DNA from: a virus
Direction: 5' to 3' (one strand)
DNA length: 40,086 nucleotides
IMG/VR virus record: IMGVR_UViG_3300046169_000008
Location: 1 to 40,086 of that record
Every line of letters begins with the position of its first letter. Positions within the stretch are counted from its first letter, which is position 1. The notes below the pieces were generated by a model that was not told where the DNA came from, made no database searches, and worked only from the letters and a program-made list of their open reading frames with translations. This document shows positions 28,886 through 38,169 of this stretch, piece by piece. Made by a program: the position numbers and the translations under genes.

Positions 28886-31800
28886 TTATTCTCCTTGAGC
28901 AGCTTGTGCTGTAATTTGTGAACCTGCTGACTGCCCACGAGCACGCCTAACTAAGTCTGTCATAGTGTCTAACCGTACAACGGCCCTGTATAATTTGGTT
29001 TGGTTCTCTGTTGAGAAGCCACCATCTTCAATAAGGTTAAGAGCATCATTGTAAAGCTCCTTACCTTCTTTCATTTTATCAGGTTCTCCAGTAGAAATCA
29101 AGGCCAAACCTTTAGATGCCCAAGTATCTATTCGTCTACGGGCATCCTTGAACTTAGCATCCTCTTTGTAGGAGATGTCTTTAGCATCATAAAAGTTAAG
29201 GACTTTCATAGGGGTAGCACCACCAAAAACAGATGCTACAAGACCTAAACTAACCTCTTCTTCTGAGAAGGAACCAGCCATACTACGGCGTTTACTACGA
29301 TACTCCCCAGTTTCAATTAACTCGACTACTTTAGAGTAAAGGTCAATTGTCTTTACCTCCCGCATCATTACCTTGAAATCTTCATAGGCTACCTGATTAT
29401 GTCCACCGACCAAAGCTGAGAGAGTATTCCTCAAAGACTTTAGACCTTCCGTACCAATCTGTACTGATGGACCACCAAGGGTAGACCAGAGTGGGTCTTC
29501 AGCAAATAGTTCTGTGTACTGCTGAACAAGACCACCTAAAGGTGCGATACGTGTGCCTAAGGATACGTCTGTTCCTACGCCTTGAGACAGTACCCAATCA
29601 AACAAGCCAAACTTAACTGCGTTTAATGCAGCTGTAGAGTCTTGATCTTCTGGGTCAATACCTAAAGCTACCATTGCGGCTGTTACCCGTGGAGGAAAGC
29701 CCATACCTCGTGTTCCAAACATAACAGTATTGGTTGCAACCATACGAGCACGTTCTGCTTTAGTAAGATCACGACCAATCATTATGTTATCTAGGAAACG
29801 GTTGGTGTAGGACATCCACTGTGTAGCTAATCCCAAGATTGGGCCTTCCTGATAGGCACCTTTCTGCCCAGATGTCATACGGAAACTAAGAACCTGTTCA
29901 CGGTTTGCTACGTACTGTAATCCTGTTTCACTGAAGACATCATCAGATACTTTTCTAGCACCATGTTCTACGACAGCAGTAGCAGCGGATGCAATACGTC
30001 CGTAAAGTTCACCAATCTTAAAGGGTGTTAGACCTCTTTCCAAAAGTTCGGAGGCTTTTGTCTGGCTGCTATTAAAAGTATCACCACTGCGTTCCAAAAC
30101 AGACGTACCGATGATGTCTCTACCTGACTCACGCATGTACCGTACAGTATCTAACAACTCTTGCTTGGTCATACCAGTGAAACCATTGACATACATAGCA
30201 TCAATGTCTTTAGCTGCTGCCTTAGGTGTCTTCAACATCAGGTGTGCTATGACTGGAGTAGCAGCCGTAGCCTTTGCACCAGCCTTAGGAGAGATAGCCA
30301 TGATCTGTGCAACGTGAGAGGCATTGAGAACCATCTGGTCAGGGTTAAGGAAACCCATCTTTAGGTGAAAAGCAAAGGCTCTTGCCCTACCAGCTGCACC
30401 ACCAATCCAGTCCTCAGGTTTTGTCTTCAAACCCTTACCAAAACCAAACACGCCTTCATCATACAGGCTCTGAGCCATCATAGTAAAAAGTGTATTCTCT
30501 TTGTCAGCCCTGTCATGCAGCCCAAGACGCCGTTTGATTACGTCCTGTTGGTCACGCATGTCTGCGTCTACTGACTTAGAACCTTTACCACCCTTAATAC
30601 GTCCAAGACGAATGAAGTCTTCTGGGTTAGAAGGAATAGGTCCATCAAATTCTACGTTACCTAATCTCTTAGCTTTTAGAACCCAGCCATTGACAGCAGC
30701 CTGAGTTGCTTTATAATGAGTGTAACGGTAAGCAGAAGATTGGAACTGTTCTATGATGTTTGTGATAGGGTCTTGGTTGCCTACACGAGCACCGCCATAC
30801 TCTAGTAGAGGAGTATCACCACGTTTACGGGACACACGCATAGACTGGTACTCACCTACAGTCATGCCTTGACCTTCTACGATCTCAGCATCAACCTTCT
30901 GATCCCTACGTTTCACCTCGAACTTAGCTGTAAAGGGTTCATCGTGCTTAGTAGCCAGTAACTTCAAGTCCTCAAAGTTCTTAATTGAACTAGGGTTCCA
31001 AGAGTTGTTAGCTACGATAACTGCATTAACACGAGCAAGGTCATCCCCTGAGATACCTAAGTCTTTTATGTGTTTAATACCTGTAGATTTAAAGATAGGG
31101 GATAGTACATCAGCAATGTTATTAAGTTCTTTAGAAGCCTTTTCAGCATTCTTGGCACTGAATGAACCTATGAGAGTACGGAAACCTTTTGTAGCTTTCT
31201 TACCTCCAGCAAGAACTGGCTCAAACATAGACCCAACAAAGAAGTTAATGGTCTCGTTGTTTCGTGAACCGCCTACGTTGTATCCTAGTACATCTGACTT
31301 CTGAGGTACACGAGCATCTACAACATCTGTAACATACTGGTAGTTTGTACCGTCAGGAGTTTTGTATGGTTGATCCAGTTTGTATACAATTCTCTCAGCA
31401 GTTTGAGAACCTTTAATACGACCCTGTAATCGGCTGTACACAACGTCATCGTCAGCTGCCTTAGCAATAACACCGATACCATCATAGCCTGTATTGATAG
31501 TTACTGCCCAACCACCCCGGTTAGTTACATTCTTTAGTATCTCAGTAGCTTTGACATTCCAAGCTGCGTTGTTGAAGTCAGTAAGAGCACGGTAGGCAGT
31601 GAGTTGCTTTTCAGTAGGCATCTTACCAGTAACTTGAAAGAAGTCCATTGTGAACTTCTCTGAACTAGGAGCACCTCTCTGTGCAGCTAAGTCTACTTCT
31701 GCATCACCTTCGATGTTATCACGGTAACGTGTCATTACCTTGTTAACTTCTTCATACTCCTGTTTACTTAGGCTACGAATGTCTTTAAAAGACTTGTCAG

Positions 31801-33367
31801 CAATCTTACTTACACGAGAAACAAGCCCTTCAGCTGCGTTAATCATAAATCCTACACGAGGTCCAACAGTAGTTTGACCAGCTGAGAACAATCTAGCTGC
31901 TGCCCTTTTAACAAAGCCCTCATCTACTGTTACGTCTTCCAACTCTTTAGCTAGTCGGCTAGTGTCAATACGTTCCTCATACCGCAAGTACCAGCCACGT
32001 TTGTTTTCTTTTAATCCATAACCCTTTTCTAAGTCATCGGCATTACGGCGTACAGGTGTGTAACGAGGATCAAAGTTAACGGCTTCTTGTGCCTCTTTCT
32101 TAGTAGCAAAAGCTGCACCGTTCTCTGACTTACCTAAAATTGCTGAATAGATGAAGTTGTCTGAGTCCTCAGCCCGTCTACGAGATACTTTTACAAAGGC
32201 ATTAGTTGAACTAGCCATAAGACGATTAGCTACTTTCTCCGTAGCCTCGTTTAGACTGTCTATTGTAAATGTCTTACCAGAGAAAGGAGACTGCATGATG
32301 CGTGACATATCGTCAAACAGCATTGATGCCTTGGTTCCCTCAATAACTGTAGCCGAATGAGGTACTGGTGTAGCAGGATTAGGGTCTAGTGTTGTGGGTC
32401 CAGCCTTACCAGATACAGAGCTAGGAGCTTGACCTGTGTTGTGCTGAATGATTGTAGCTTTAGCACCAGCTACGTCACCCTTAGTGGCTGTCACAACCTC
32501 AGATGCTGACTTAGCTTTAAGAACATTCTCTACAGTCTCACGAGTAGCAGCTGAACCTGTGATAAGTTTACGACCACCTGCAACTGCTAACCGACCAGCG
32601 GTCTTAGTCACACCAAGAGTAGCAATATCTGCTAGAGATAGGAGCTGATTGAATCCAGCATTTTCGTCAGTACCAAAGTTATCTACAAGTTCTTGGACAT
32701 CTTTTAGACCCTCGTACTCACGAATGTTGAAAAGACCTTTTCTTTCTACATCGTCTAGCTCTGCTTCCCAGTAGGCATCAAACTCTTCTGGTTCCATAAA
32801 CAGTGTGTCGGCATACTCTTTAGACTTAAAAGAATCTTTACGAATAGCCATCTCAATCACGCCAATTGTAAAGTCTCGTACAGTGTTTAGAGTACCAGCA
32901 GCCAACCACTTAAAAGTAGATGGATCATTCTTCTCTAGCCGTTCAGCAATGCGCTTGTTAATCAACTCATAGTTAGTCAACATACGTAGAGTTTCTTGGT
33001 TAACCGTATCATCGTCAACCATCATAATACTTGAGAAGATAAACTCACGAGGAGAGACAGCAACCTGCTTACGGTCTACATGTTCCTGTGCTAAACGACC
33101 AGCCTCTTCTACAGGTACACCCGCATCGTAAAGTGTCTCAAGGAATACGTTAAGGTCAGGGAATTGTTTAGCTAATCCCTCGTGTGTCATATCCTCAGAA
33201 AGACGAGCCTCTGATATTACAGCAGGGTCAACTTCAAGTAGTAAGGATTGCTCCTCTACTTTCTGTTTTTCAAGAGGAGAAGTAGGATCGAGAGGTTCTT
33301 TTTGCACTACCTCAGAAACATCTTCTGAATCTGCTAGTAGTTCCTCTAAGGAAACGATGCTATTCAT
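28886..33367 (-). CDS. Giant internal core (ejection) protein
   Basis: A 1493-residue protein, the longest here, as T7 gp16 (1318) is in T7. Mostly helical; the late segment LKMGFLNPDQMVLNASHVAQ (in the last third) and GLPTRF-like membrane-proximal parts resemble core proteins that form the channel for DNA entry. I see no lysozyme domain at its N-terminus, which T7 gp16 has; the lytic activity seems to be on the separate 179-residue protein. AAGGAAAA ribosome site before the ATG. Confidence 0.82.
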   Translation of the reverse strand: MNSIVSLEELLADSEDVSEVVQKEPLDPTSPLEKQKVEEQSLLLEVDPAVISEARLSEDMTHEGLAKQFPDLNVFLETLYDAGVPVEEAGRLAQEHVDRKQVAVSPREFIFSSIMMVDDDTVNQETLRMLTNYELINKRIAERLEKNDPSTFKWLAAGTLNTVRDFTIGVIEMAIRKDSFKSKEYADTLFMEPEEFDAYWEAELDDVERKGLFNIREYEGLKDVQELVDNFGTDENAGFNQLLSLADIATLGVTKTAGRLAVAGGRKLITGSAATRETVENVLKAKSASEVVTATKGDVAGAKATIIQHNTGQAPSSVSGKAGPTTLDPNPATPVPHSATVIEGTKASMLFDDMSRIMQSPFSGKTFTIDSLNEATEKVANRLMASSTNAFVKVSRRRAEDSDNFIYSAILGKSENGAAFATKKEAQEAVNFDPRYTPVRRNADDLEKGYGLKENKRGWYLRYEERIDTSRLAKELEDVTVDEGFVKRAAARLFSAGQTTVGPRVGFMINAAEGLVSRVSKIADKSFKDIRSLSKQEYEEVNKVMTRYRDNIEGDAEVDLAAQRGAPSSEKFTMDFFQVTGKMPTEKQLTAYRALTDFNNAAWNVKATEILKNVTNRGGWAVTINTGYDGIGVIAKAADDDVVYSRLQGRIKGSQTAERIVYKLDQPYKTPDGTNYQYVTDVVDARVPQKSDVLGYNVGGSRNNETINFFVGSMFEPVLAGGKKATKGFRTLIGSFSAKNAEKASKELNNIADVLSPIFKSTGIKHIKDLGISGDDLARVNAVIVANNSWNPSSIKNFEDLKLLATKHDEPFTAKFEVKRRDQKVDAEIVEGQGMTVGEYQSMRVSRKRGDTPLLEYGGARVGNQDPITNIIEQFQSSAYRYTHYKATQAAVNGWVLKAKRLGNVEFDGPIPSNPEDFIRLGRIKGGKGSKSVDADMRDQQDVIKRRLGLHDRADKENTLFTMMAQSLYDEGVFGFGKGLKTKPEDWIGGAAGRARAFAFHLKMGFLNPDQMVLNASHVAQIMAISPKAGAKATAATPVIAHLMLKTPKAAAKDIDAMYVNGFTGMTKQELLDTVRYMRESGRDIIGTSVLERSGDTFNSSQTKASELLERGLTPFKIGELYGRIASAATAVVEHGARKVSDDVFSETGLQYVANREQVLSFRMTSGQKGAYQEGPILGLATQWMSYTNRFLDNIMIGRDLTKAERARMVATNTVMFGTRGMGFPPRVTAAMVALGIDPEDQDSTAALNAVKFGLFDWVLSQGVGTDVSLGTRIAPLGGLVQQYTELFAEDPLWSTLGGPSVQIGTEGLKSLRNTLSALVGGHNQVAYEDFKVMMREVKTIDLYSKVVELIETGEYRSKRRSMAGSFSEEEVSLGLVASVFGGATPMKVLNFYDAKDISYKEDAKFKDARRRIDTWASKGLALISTGEPDKMKEGKELYNDALNLIEDGGFSTENQTKLYRAVVRLDTMTDLVRRARGQSAGSQITAQAAQGE

Positions 33368-33376
33368 TTGTTTTCC

Positions 33377-33898
33377 TTACGGTTGAGTAGGAGCAGACGG
33401 TTGAGTAGGAGCAGTAAACATTCTAGGTGCTATAAAACTCGCTGCCGATCCAGCTACCTTAAACCCTAACTTGGAGAGGTCTCCATACGTTTGAGCCTGA
33501 CTTTGGAAGGTTGAAATCTCAGAACTCAAACCACTCATTTGTGTTCCGAAACCTAGTTCTGAACCAAGAGCTGATCGACCTGCACCTACTGCCCCAGCCA
33601 ATCCAGAACTCTCGGCTGTACCAGCTGCCTGTGCAGAAGCCCTTGCTCGTGCAGAGGCTAGAATATTGGATCGAATGGCTGCACGGCGTTGACGCCTAGC
33701 TTGGAGTTGCTGTGCTTTTTCTTGCCTTTCAGCAGCCGCTTGTGCTGCCTTACCCGCTTTCCTTGCATTAACTACTCCAGAAATTGCTCCAACAGTTCCA
33801 GCTACAGCCAAACCGCCCACAACTGATGCAGCCGTAAGAGTACCCGCAACTCCTCCAGCTACTCCGAGTGTTGTCCCAATTGCCGTAAAAACAGCCAT
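33377..33898 (-). CDS. Internal virion protein (T7 gp14-like)
   Basis: A 173-residue protein. The first ~45 residues are a Gly/Ala/Val-rich hydrophobic stretch (TLGVAGGVAGTLTAASVVGG), followed by an Arg/Gln/Ala helix (AAQAAAERQEKAQQLQARRQ) and a Gly/Ser-rich C-terminus with a short PTQPSAPTQP repeat. This pattern is usual for gp14-like core proteins that form the outer-membrane pore in T7. It sits directly before the giant core protein. Confidence 0.78.
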   Translation of the reverse strand: MAVFTAIGTTLGVAGGVAGTLTAASVVGGLAVAGTVGAISGVVNARKAGKAAQAAAERQEKAQQLQARRQRRAAIRSNILASARARASAQAAGTAESSGLAGAVGAGRSALGSELGFGTQMSGLSSEISTFQSQAQTYGDLSKLGFKVAGSAASFIAPRMFTAPTQPSAPTQP

Positions 33899-33899
33899 G

Positions 33900-34370
33900 T
33901 TAAAACTCCTTCATGTAGTGGGTCTCAGCTTTAGAGTAACCCTTTTTTTCGTATACTGCTGATAAGTCTGTTACGTTCTCTAAAAAAGTCATGCCGATAT
34001 ACTTTACACCTTGACCTCTAGCCCAATCTTCGTAAGACTTCATCAACCTAAATCCTGCTGTACTGTTCCTAAAGTCTTTATTAACGAACCAAGCCACTTC
34101 AGTTGAAACTCTTTCGGATGAAAAGAAAGGCTCGTTATACATAGCGCAAATAAAGCCGACTATCTCGTTGTCTATCTCTGCAACAAGAGTAATAAAGTTC
34201 TCCAACGGTAGTGTCTGAAGAAAAACTTCTTGTGTTTTATTTGCATCCCACGAGTAAGGTACTTTAGACTCTTTGTGAAATTGTTTGAAGAGGATTAAAC
34301 AGTCTAGCGCATCTTCTTCTGTTGCTTCTCTAATATTAGTAGGTGTTGTTTTTACCACCAAGAACCTCAT
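33900..34370 (-). CDS. GNAT-family N-acetyltransferase
   Basis: A 156-residue protein with the GNAT fold: NIREATEEDALDCLILFKQF near the N-terminus, then LVAEIDNEIVGFICAMYNEP (strands 3-4), VNKDFRNSTAGFRLMKSYED (acetyl-CoA loop region) and SAVYEKKGYSKAETHYMKEF at the C-terminus. The usual Q/RxxGxG/A signature is replaced by RNSTAG. The start overlaps the tail-tube gene by 35 nt. GNAT genes in this position, between tail tube and core proteins, occur in other podoviruses; the substrate is unknown. Confidence 0.85.
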   Translation of the reverse strand: MRFLVVKTTPTNIREATEEDALDCLILFKQFHKESKVPYSWDANKTQEVFLQTLPLENFITLVAEIDNEIVGFICAMYNEPFFSSERVSTEVAWFVNKDFRNSTAGFRLMKSYEDWARGQGVKYIGMTFLENVTDLSAVYEKKGYSKAETHYMKEF

Positions 34371-36459
34371 ATCCTACTAGGTGAAAGTCTTTACCTGTTG
34401 CACTCTCGAACCTAAGTTTCATTGAACGACCACGACCACGTACCTTAGACTTAGTTACTATTGTATCTGTAGGATAGTTAAAGGAACCTAAATCGTCTGG
34501 GTCTACTACCGGAACATCTTTTAGTTTGTAAATCTCACGGGGAGTGCTGTTAGCCTTGCTCAAGTTCCAAGACACAGACATCAAACAACTAGAGGGATTG
34601 ATGAACTCGTATCCTGCTCCACTCACTGTGTAACCATCTTCAGTTACTCGCATGTACGTTGTAATGTAAGGAGCAGTCTTGAAGGTTGTCATGTCACCCA
34701 TGAAGTCATAACCAGCTTCAGCAAAGCTCTGGTAGTCAGCATCGCCCCAATCAAGGTAACTGTCACCACGGAATGTTGCAAAGGTCATCTTACCAGTTGC
34801 ACCATCTCGTACAAGAACTTTTATCTCACTGTCACCTTGTAGGTAGTCCCGATACAATGTAGCAATCACGTTGTCTGCACCGTTAACAATAGTGTCTGCA
34901 CCGTTGACCACTTGTGTCTCAGTAGAAGTAGAGCCTAAACCAGCGTAGTAAGATGTACCGATAACATAACTTGTGTCTGTTTCTTGGTCTGCTATCTTCC
35001 AAGGATAGAAAGCCTGTAGAGCTAAATCCATAACAAGTATATTATTGTACTTGTACTCTATTGTTTCATCTGCATCTGGGTAAAACCAAAGAACCCTCTG
35101 GTTAACTTTGTCGTACTCCACGTGGATTTGTGCTTTCTTCTCGTTTGGAATACTGTTCCAGAAAGTCTGTATCGTAGAGAGAGAAAGGTTCTGGGCGGTA
35201 GGTACGTTAAGACTTTCACCCTGTTGTATTGCGTAGATACCAGTCTTACTCCACCAAACGGGCAAACCATCTGCTACCACAAAAGAGTTTTCATTGGTCA
35301 GACCTGTGTCACTGATACGAGTGATAGCGTACTCTGTAGCACGGAACACGTTGTCAACACCAGCAACAGCCCACACACCGTTCTCAGCAAACACTAGAAG
35401 GGATGCCCCGATAACGTGTAGCTTGCGGATATTGTGTGCATCAGGGATGCTTACCACGCCACCGTCAGTGTCCAGCAGGTCACTAATGATCTCTGATGTA
35501 GGGTCATATACCTGAAAGCAGTTACCTACGTCAGCAAGCCTCTCCGTTAGTCTGGAGAAGTAGACCTTACCGCCATTCTTAGCTGAGTCAATACCTGCAT
35601 AGAAGACACGACCAGCATAGGCAGCAACTGTACGGAACCTAGCTGTCTCAACTTCTGTTGTTAAACCAGAACGGACCTTGTTAAAGACATCTACGACAAA
35701 GTGACCATTGGCTGCAAGAGATGAACCAGAATAAATCTCTTCCCAGTCTGTTGCATTAAAGGCACCGTTAGCATCCTTACCTGCGTACCACGCATGTGTC
35801 AGGGCAAAAGTGTAAGTTGTGGGCCCACCGCCTTGGCCCCAGCCTACGTTCTTAGCATCGTAAGTACGTTCAGATGAAGGGCTAGAGTCATTCTCAAAGT
35901 ATTCACTTGTGACTTCTACATCAGAACCCTGCCACTCAAAGTCTCTCTCTTTAAATGCAATAGTTGTTTCAGAAAAAGTCTGAGCTACTGTATCAAATTC
36001 CACAAAGAAAGTATTAATCGCTGGTGAAGCAACGATCAATGCACCATTCAAGGAGGTTACTTGGATACGTTCATCTGAGGGGGAGAGGTTGTTAGATGCG
36101 GAGTGACTGTTTAAGTTTACAGTATCGGCATACTTATTTGCTGACAAAGGATCAGCTGACTTCTCGTAGAAGTAAAGTATATTGTTTACTTGGACTACTA
36201 GAAATTCTAGGTTAGGTTGACCAGCTACGTTGTACCAGTCCAGTGTGTTGACCAAAGCACCCTGAGGTACAGTCACATCTGAAAGAACGTAGTTCTCCTC
36301 TAGGGTAAGAGCCTTACGTCTACGCCGTGTACCATCACGTTCCAAGGCACAGTTAAGCTCATCTACAGATGCGTTCTCAGGGAACGTAAGCTCAGAAGCC
36401 TCAGTGATGAGACCTTTGATGAAGGTATTAACCGTTCTCTGTATCAGGCTCTGTGGCAT
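34336..36459 (-). CDS. Tail tubular protein B-like (nozzle) protein
   Basis: A 707-residue protein: MPQSLIQRTVNTFIKGLITE, then ASVDELNCALERDGTRRRRK, the opening typical of gp12-like nozzle proteins in podoviruses. Beta-rich throughout, with repeated GxxVYFSR-like strands (GGKVYFSRLTERLADVG). It follows the 105-residue protein and tail tube A and precedes the GNAT gene. It forms the distal part of the short tail. Overlaps the upstream gene by 32 nt. Confidence 0.83.
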   Translation of the reverse strand: MPQSLIQRTVNTFIKGLITEASELTFPENASVDELNCALERDGTRRRRKALTLEENYVLSDVTVPQGALVNTLDWYNVAGQPNLEFLVVQVNNILYFYEKSADPLSANKYADTVNLNSHSASNNLSPSDERIQVTSLNGALIVASPAINTFFVEFDTVAQTFSETTIAFKERDFEWQGSDVEVTSEYFENDSSPSSERTYDAKNVGWGQGGGPTTYTFALTHAWYAGKDANGAFNATDWEEIYSGSSLAANGHFVVDVFNKVRSGLTTEVETARFRTVAAYAGRVFYAGIDSAKNGGKVYFSRLTERLADVGNCFQVYDPTSEIISDLLDTDGGVVSIPDAHNIRKLHVIGASLLVFAENGVWAVAGVDNVFRATEYAITRISDTGLTNENSFVVADGLPVWWSKTGIYAIQQGESLNVPTAQNLSLSTIQTFWNSIPNEKKAQIHVEYDKVNQRVLWFYPDADETIEYKYNNILVMDLALQAFYPWKIADQETDTSYVIGTSYYAGLGSTSTETQVVNGADTIVNGADNVIATLYRDYLQGDSEIKVLVRDGATGKMTFATFRGDSYLDWGDADYQSFAEAGYDFMGDMTTFKTAPYITTYMRVTEDGYTVSGAGYEFINPSSCLMSVSWNLSKANSTPREIYKLKDVPVVDPDDLGSFNYPTDTIVTKSKVRGRGRSMKLRFESATGKDFHLVGYEVLGGKNNTY

Positions 36460-36745
36460 TAAGTTCTTCCTTTTTGGCCTTACGAGCCTTGTACCTATCG
36501 TTAACAGCTTTTCTAGCAGTAGTTTTCTTTAGAGCTAGGTGGGACTTAACAGCATTTAAAGCTGATTCAATACCAGTCCAACGTCCACTTAACTCAACTG
36601 GAACCTGTGCTCCGTTCTCATACTTAACTGCGTAGAACTTAAAACCATCTTGAGGTTTGTAAACTACGAGTGCCTTTTCTGTTTTAGTGCTAAGAACTTT
36701 TACTTGCTGACCGTCTTCACTTCTAATTAATTCAACGTCTACCAT
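36428..36745 (-). CDS. Hypothetical protein between tail tube genes
   Basis: A 105-residue basic protein (MVDVELIRSEDGQQVKVLST...) with a C-terminal Lys/Arg-rich helix (NDRYKARKAKKEELNATEPD). It overlaps both neighbours (14 nt and 32 nt). No family recognised. Its place between the two tail-tube genes suggests a tail-assembly role, inference only. Confidence 0.65.
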   Translation of the reverse strand: MVDVELIRSEDGQQVKVLSTKTEKALVVYKPQDGFKFYAVKYENGAQVPVELSGRWTGIESALNAVKSHLALKKTTARKAVNDRYKARKAKKEELNATEPDTENG

Positions 36746-37490
36746 AGTTGTTCTTTGGCCTTCCTACATTTAAACGGTGCATATCGTTTTGTACATACAC
36801 CTTTTGACGCCTTGCTGACTGCTCGATCTTAGGGTCTGCTCCAGACTTAAAGAGAGACATAGCCGTGGACTTAGCTTCAGCCAACATAAACGGAAACATT
36901 ACATCGTCTACATCTGGAATGAAGGTATCTGAGAAGGAATCAAAAGTAGGGTACTTAGTTCCGTAGGCCCGTGTCTTGGAGGATGTGAGGGTACTATCTA
37001 CTGATGCCATGTAAGAATCAAGTACTACATTCTCATCGTCGAAGGATGTGTAGTAGGATGGCATTATATCATTACGAATAAGGAGAGTACTATCTGAAGC
37101 TACATCTGGAACTTGTAGTACGTTAGATGCCAAGCTATCCCTACGATCTGACAAACCAAAGAACTCATCTGGGCTGAGGTAAGTCAAACGTCTGTATTCT
37201 ACTCCGCCTACTTTCCGAGATACGTTGTAATCTAAGAACTCAATATCCTTTACACGGGTAGGAAATGAGAAGTGTGTAGGTCTAGCAGAACTGGAGAAAG
37301 AAGTTAACTTGATAGACTGAGCATGTTCAGGAATTATACGAGTAGCAATGAGATTGAAGTAAGTATTCTCAATAACTTTAGCAATCTGTTCAGCTTCATT
37401 TGAATCAGAAATACTGTTGATCTCCTCCGAATCCATATCGGACAAGATGTTCTGGACCATTGCGAGGAGAGTCATCTTCATGTTATGCAC
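36732..37490 (-). CDS. Tail tubular protein A-like (adaptor) protein
   Basis: A 252-residue protein; the EQIAKVIENTYFNLIATRII segment (about 35-54) and later YRRLTYLSPDEFFGLSDRRD are typical of gp11-like adaptors linking portal and nozzle. The frame opens with GTG at 37490, but the ATG at 37481 (MKMTLLAMV) sits right after the upstream stop and may be the real start, giving 249 residues. It precedes the nozzle gene in the usual podovirus order. Confidence 0.8.
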   Translation of the reverse strand: MHNMKMTLLAMVQNILSDMDSEEINSISDSNEAEQIAKVIENTYFNLIATRIIPEHAQSIKLTSFSSSARPTHFSFPTRVKDIEFLDYNVSRKVGGVEYRRLTYLSPDEFFGLSDRRDSLASNVLQVPDVASDSTLLIRNDIMPSYYTSFDDENVVLDSYMASVDSTLTSSKTRAYGTKYPTFDSFSDTFIPDVDDVMFPFMLAEAKSTAMSLFKSGADPKIEQSARRQKVYVQNDMHRLNVGRPKNNYGRR

Positions 37491-38055
37491 TCATTCCAAT
37501 AATTGATACGTAAATATTAGCATAGTTTACATCTACGTTGTCTGCACTAGCTTTAGTTTTAATCTCAATGTAATCATTTTGAGCTAATGCTGTAAGACCT
37601 GTTACACTAATAGAACCCCAACTTCCAGAGCCTATAGAACGTATAGCCCTTGATCCTACAATCTCTGTACCGTTCTTAAACAAAGCCCACTCTACATCTT
37701 TAGAGCTACCTGAGGCCTGAGACGATGACATAGTAACATTAATTAAACCTGTAAGGCTCGTAGTATCATCATACCTAAACCGTAGGTTTGGGCTGGTTAC
37801 TACTGTAAAGCCCGATGTAACAGTAGAAGCTATAGAAGGTGACAAGAACTTCTCTGCAATATCTGTATCAATAGAATAAGCATAAGGAGAGGAGTGATTA
37901 AAAGCTGTAGCTGCCCCTAGATGCCTATGAATAGGTTGCCATGTACCACTACCAGAACCATTAGCAACGTATGCTTCACCACTGTTAGCAGCAGCTACAC
38001 CCTTAGGTTCGTGTAAAGCACTACCTGTTAATGATGAATGTTCTACGTTAGCCAT
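37483..38055 (-). CDS. Head decoration / minor structural protein
   Basis: A 190-residue protein. VEHSSLTGSALHEPKGVAAA (about 3-22) is a leader common in small virion proteins of marine phages, followed by a Gly/Ser linker and a beta-rich domain with a C1q/jelly-roll look (about 80-190). It follows the major capsid gene and has its own consensus promoter. Likely decorates the head or forms head fibres; inference from motif and order. Confidence 0.7.
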   Translation of the reverse strand: MANVEHSSLTGSALHEPKGVAAANSGEAYVANGSGSGTWQPIHRHLGAATAFNHSSPYAYSIDTDIAEKFLSPSIASTVTSGFTVVTSPNLRFRYDDTTSLTGLINVTMSSSQASGSSKDVEWALFKNGTEIVGSRAIRSIGSGSWGSISVTGLTALAQNDYIEIKTKASADNVDVNYANIYVSIIGMSA

Positions 38056-38091
38056 GATATGTTATCCTTACCGGAGGGACTTGTTAAGACT

Positions 38092-38120
38092 ATTATACAC
38101 ACAAGTAAAATAGTTGTCAA
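38092..38120 (-). promoter_or_regulatory. Consensus promoter downstream of the capsid gene
   Basis: On the reverse strand TTGACA (38120..38115), exactly 17 bp, then TATAAT (38097..38092), with GTG before the -10. It is 37 bp upstream of the decoration-protein ATG and can serve the head, tail and core gene group. Confidence 0.85.
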
Positions 38121-38134
38121 GTATAAAAGAGTAA

Positions 38135-38158
38135 GAGGAGGAGATTTCTCCCCTCCCC
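38135..38158 (-). terminator. Hairpin after the capsid gene, weak terminator candidate
   Basis: On the reverse strand GGGGAGGGGAG, AAAT and CTCCTCCTC form an imperfect hairpin starting 11 nt after the capsid stop, followed by TTACTCTTTT. The inner GGAG/CTCC is perfect, the outer part has two mismatches. Directly followed by the next promoter, an arrangement that would separate capsid expression from the downstream genes. Confidence 0.45.
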
Positions 38159-38169
38159 TTGTAATTATG

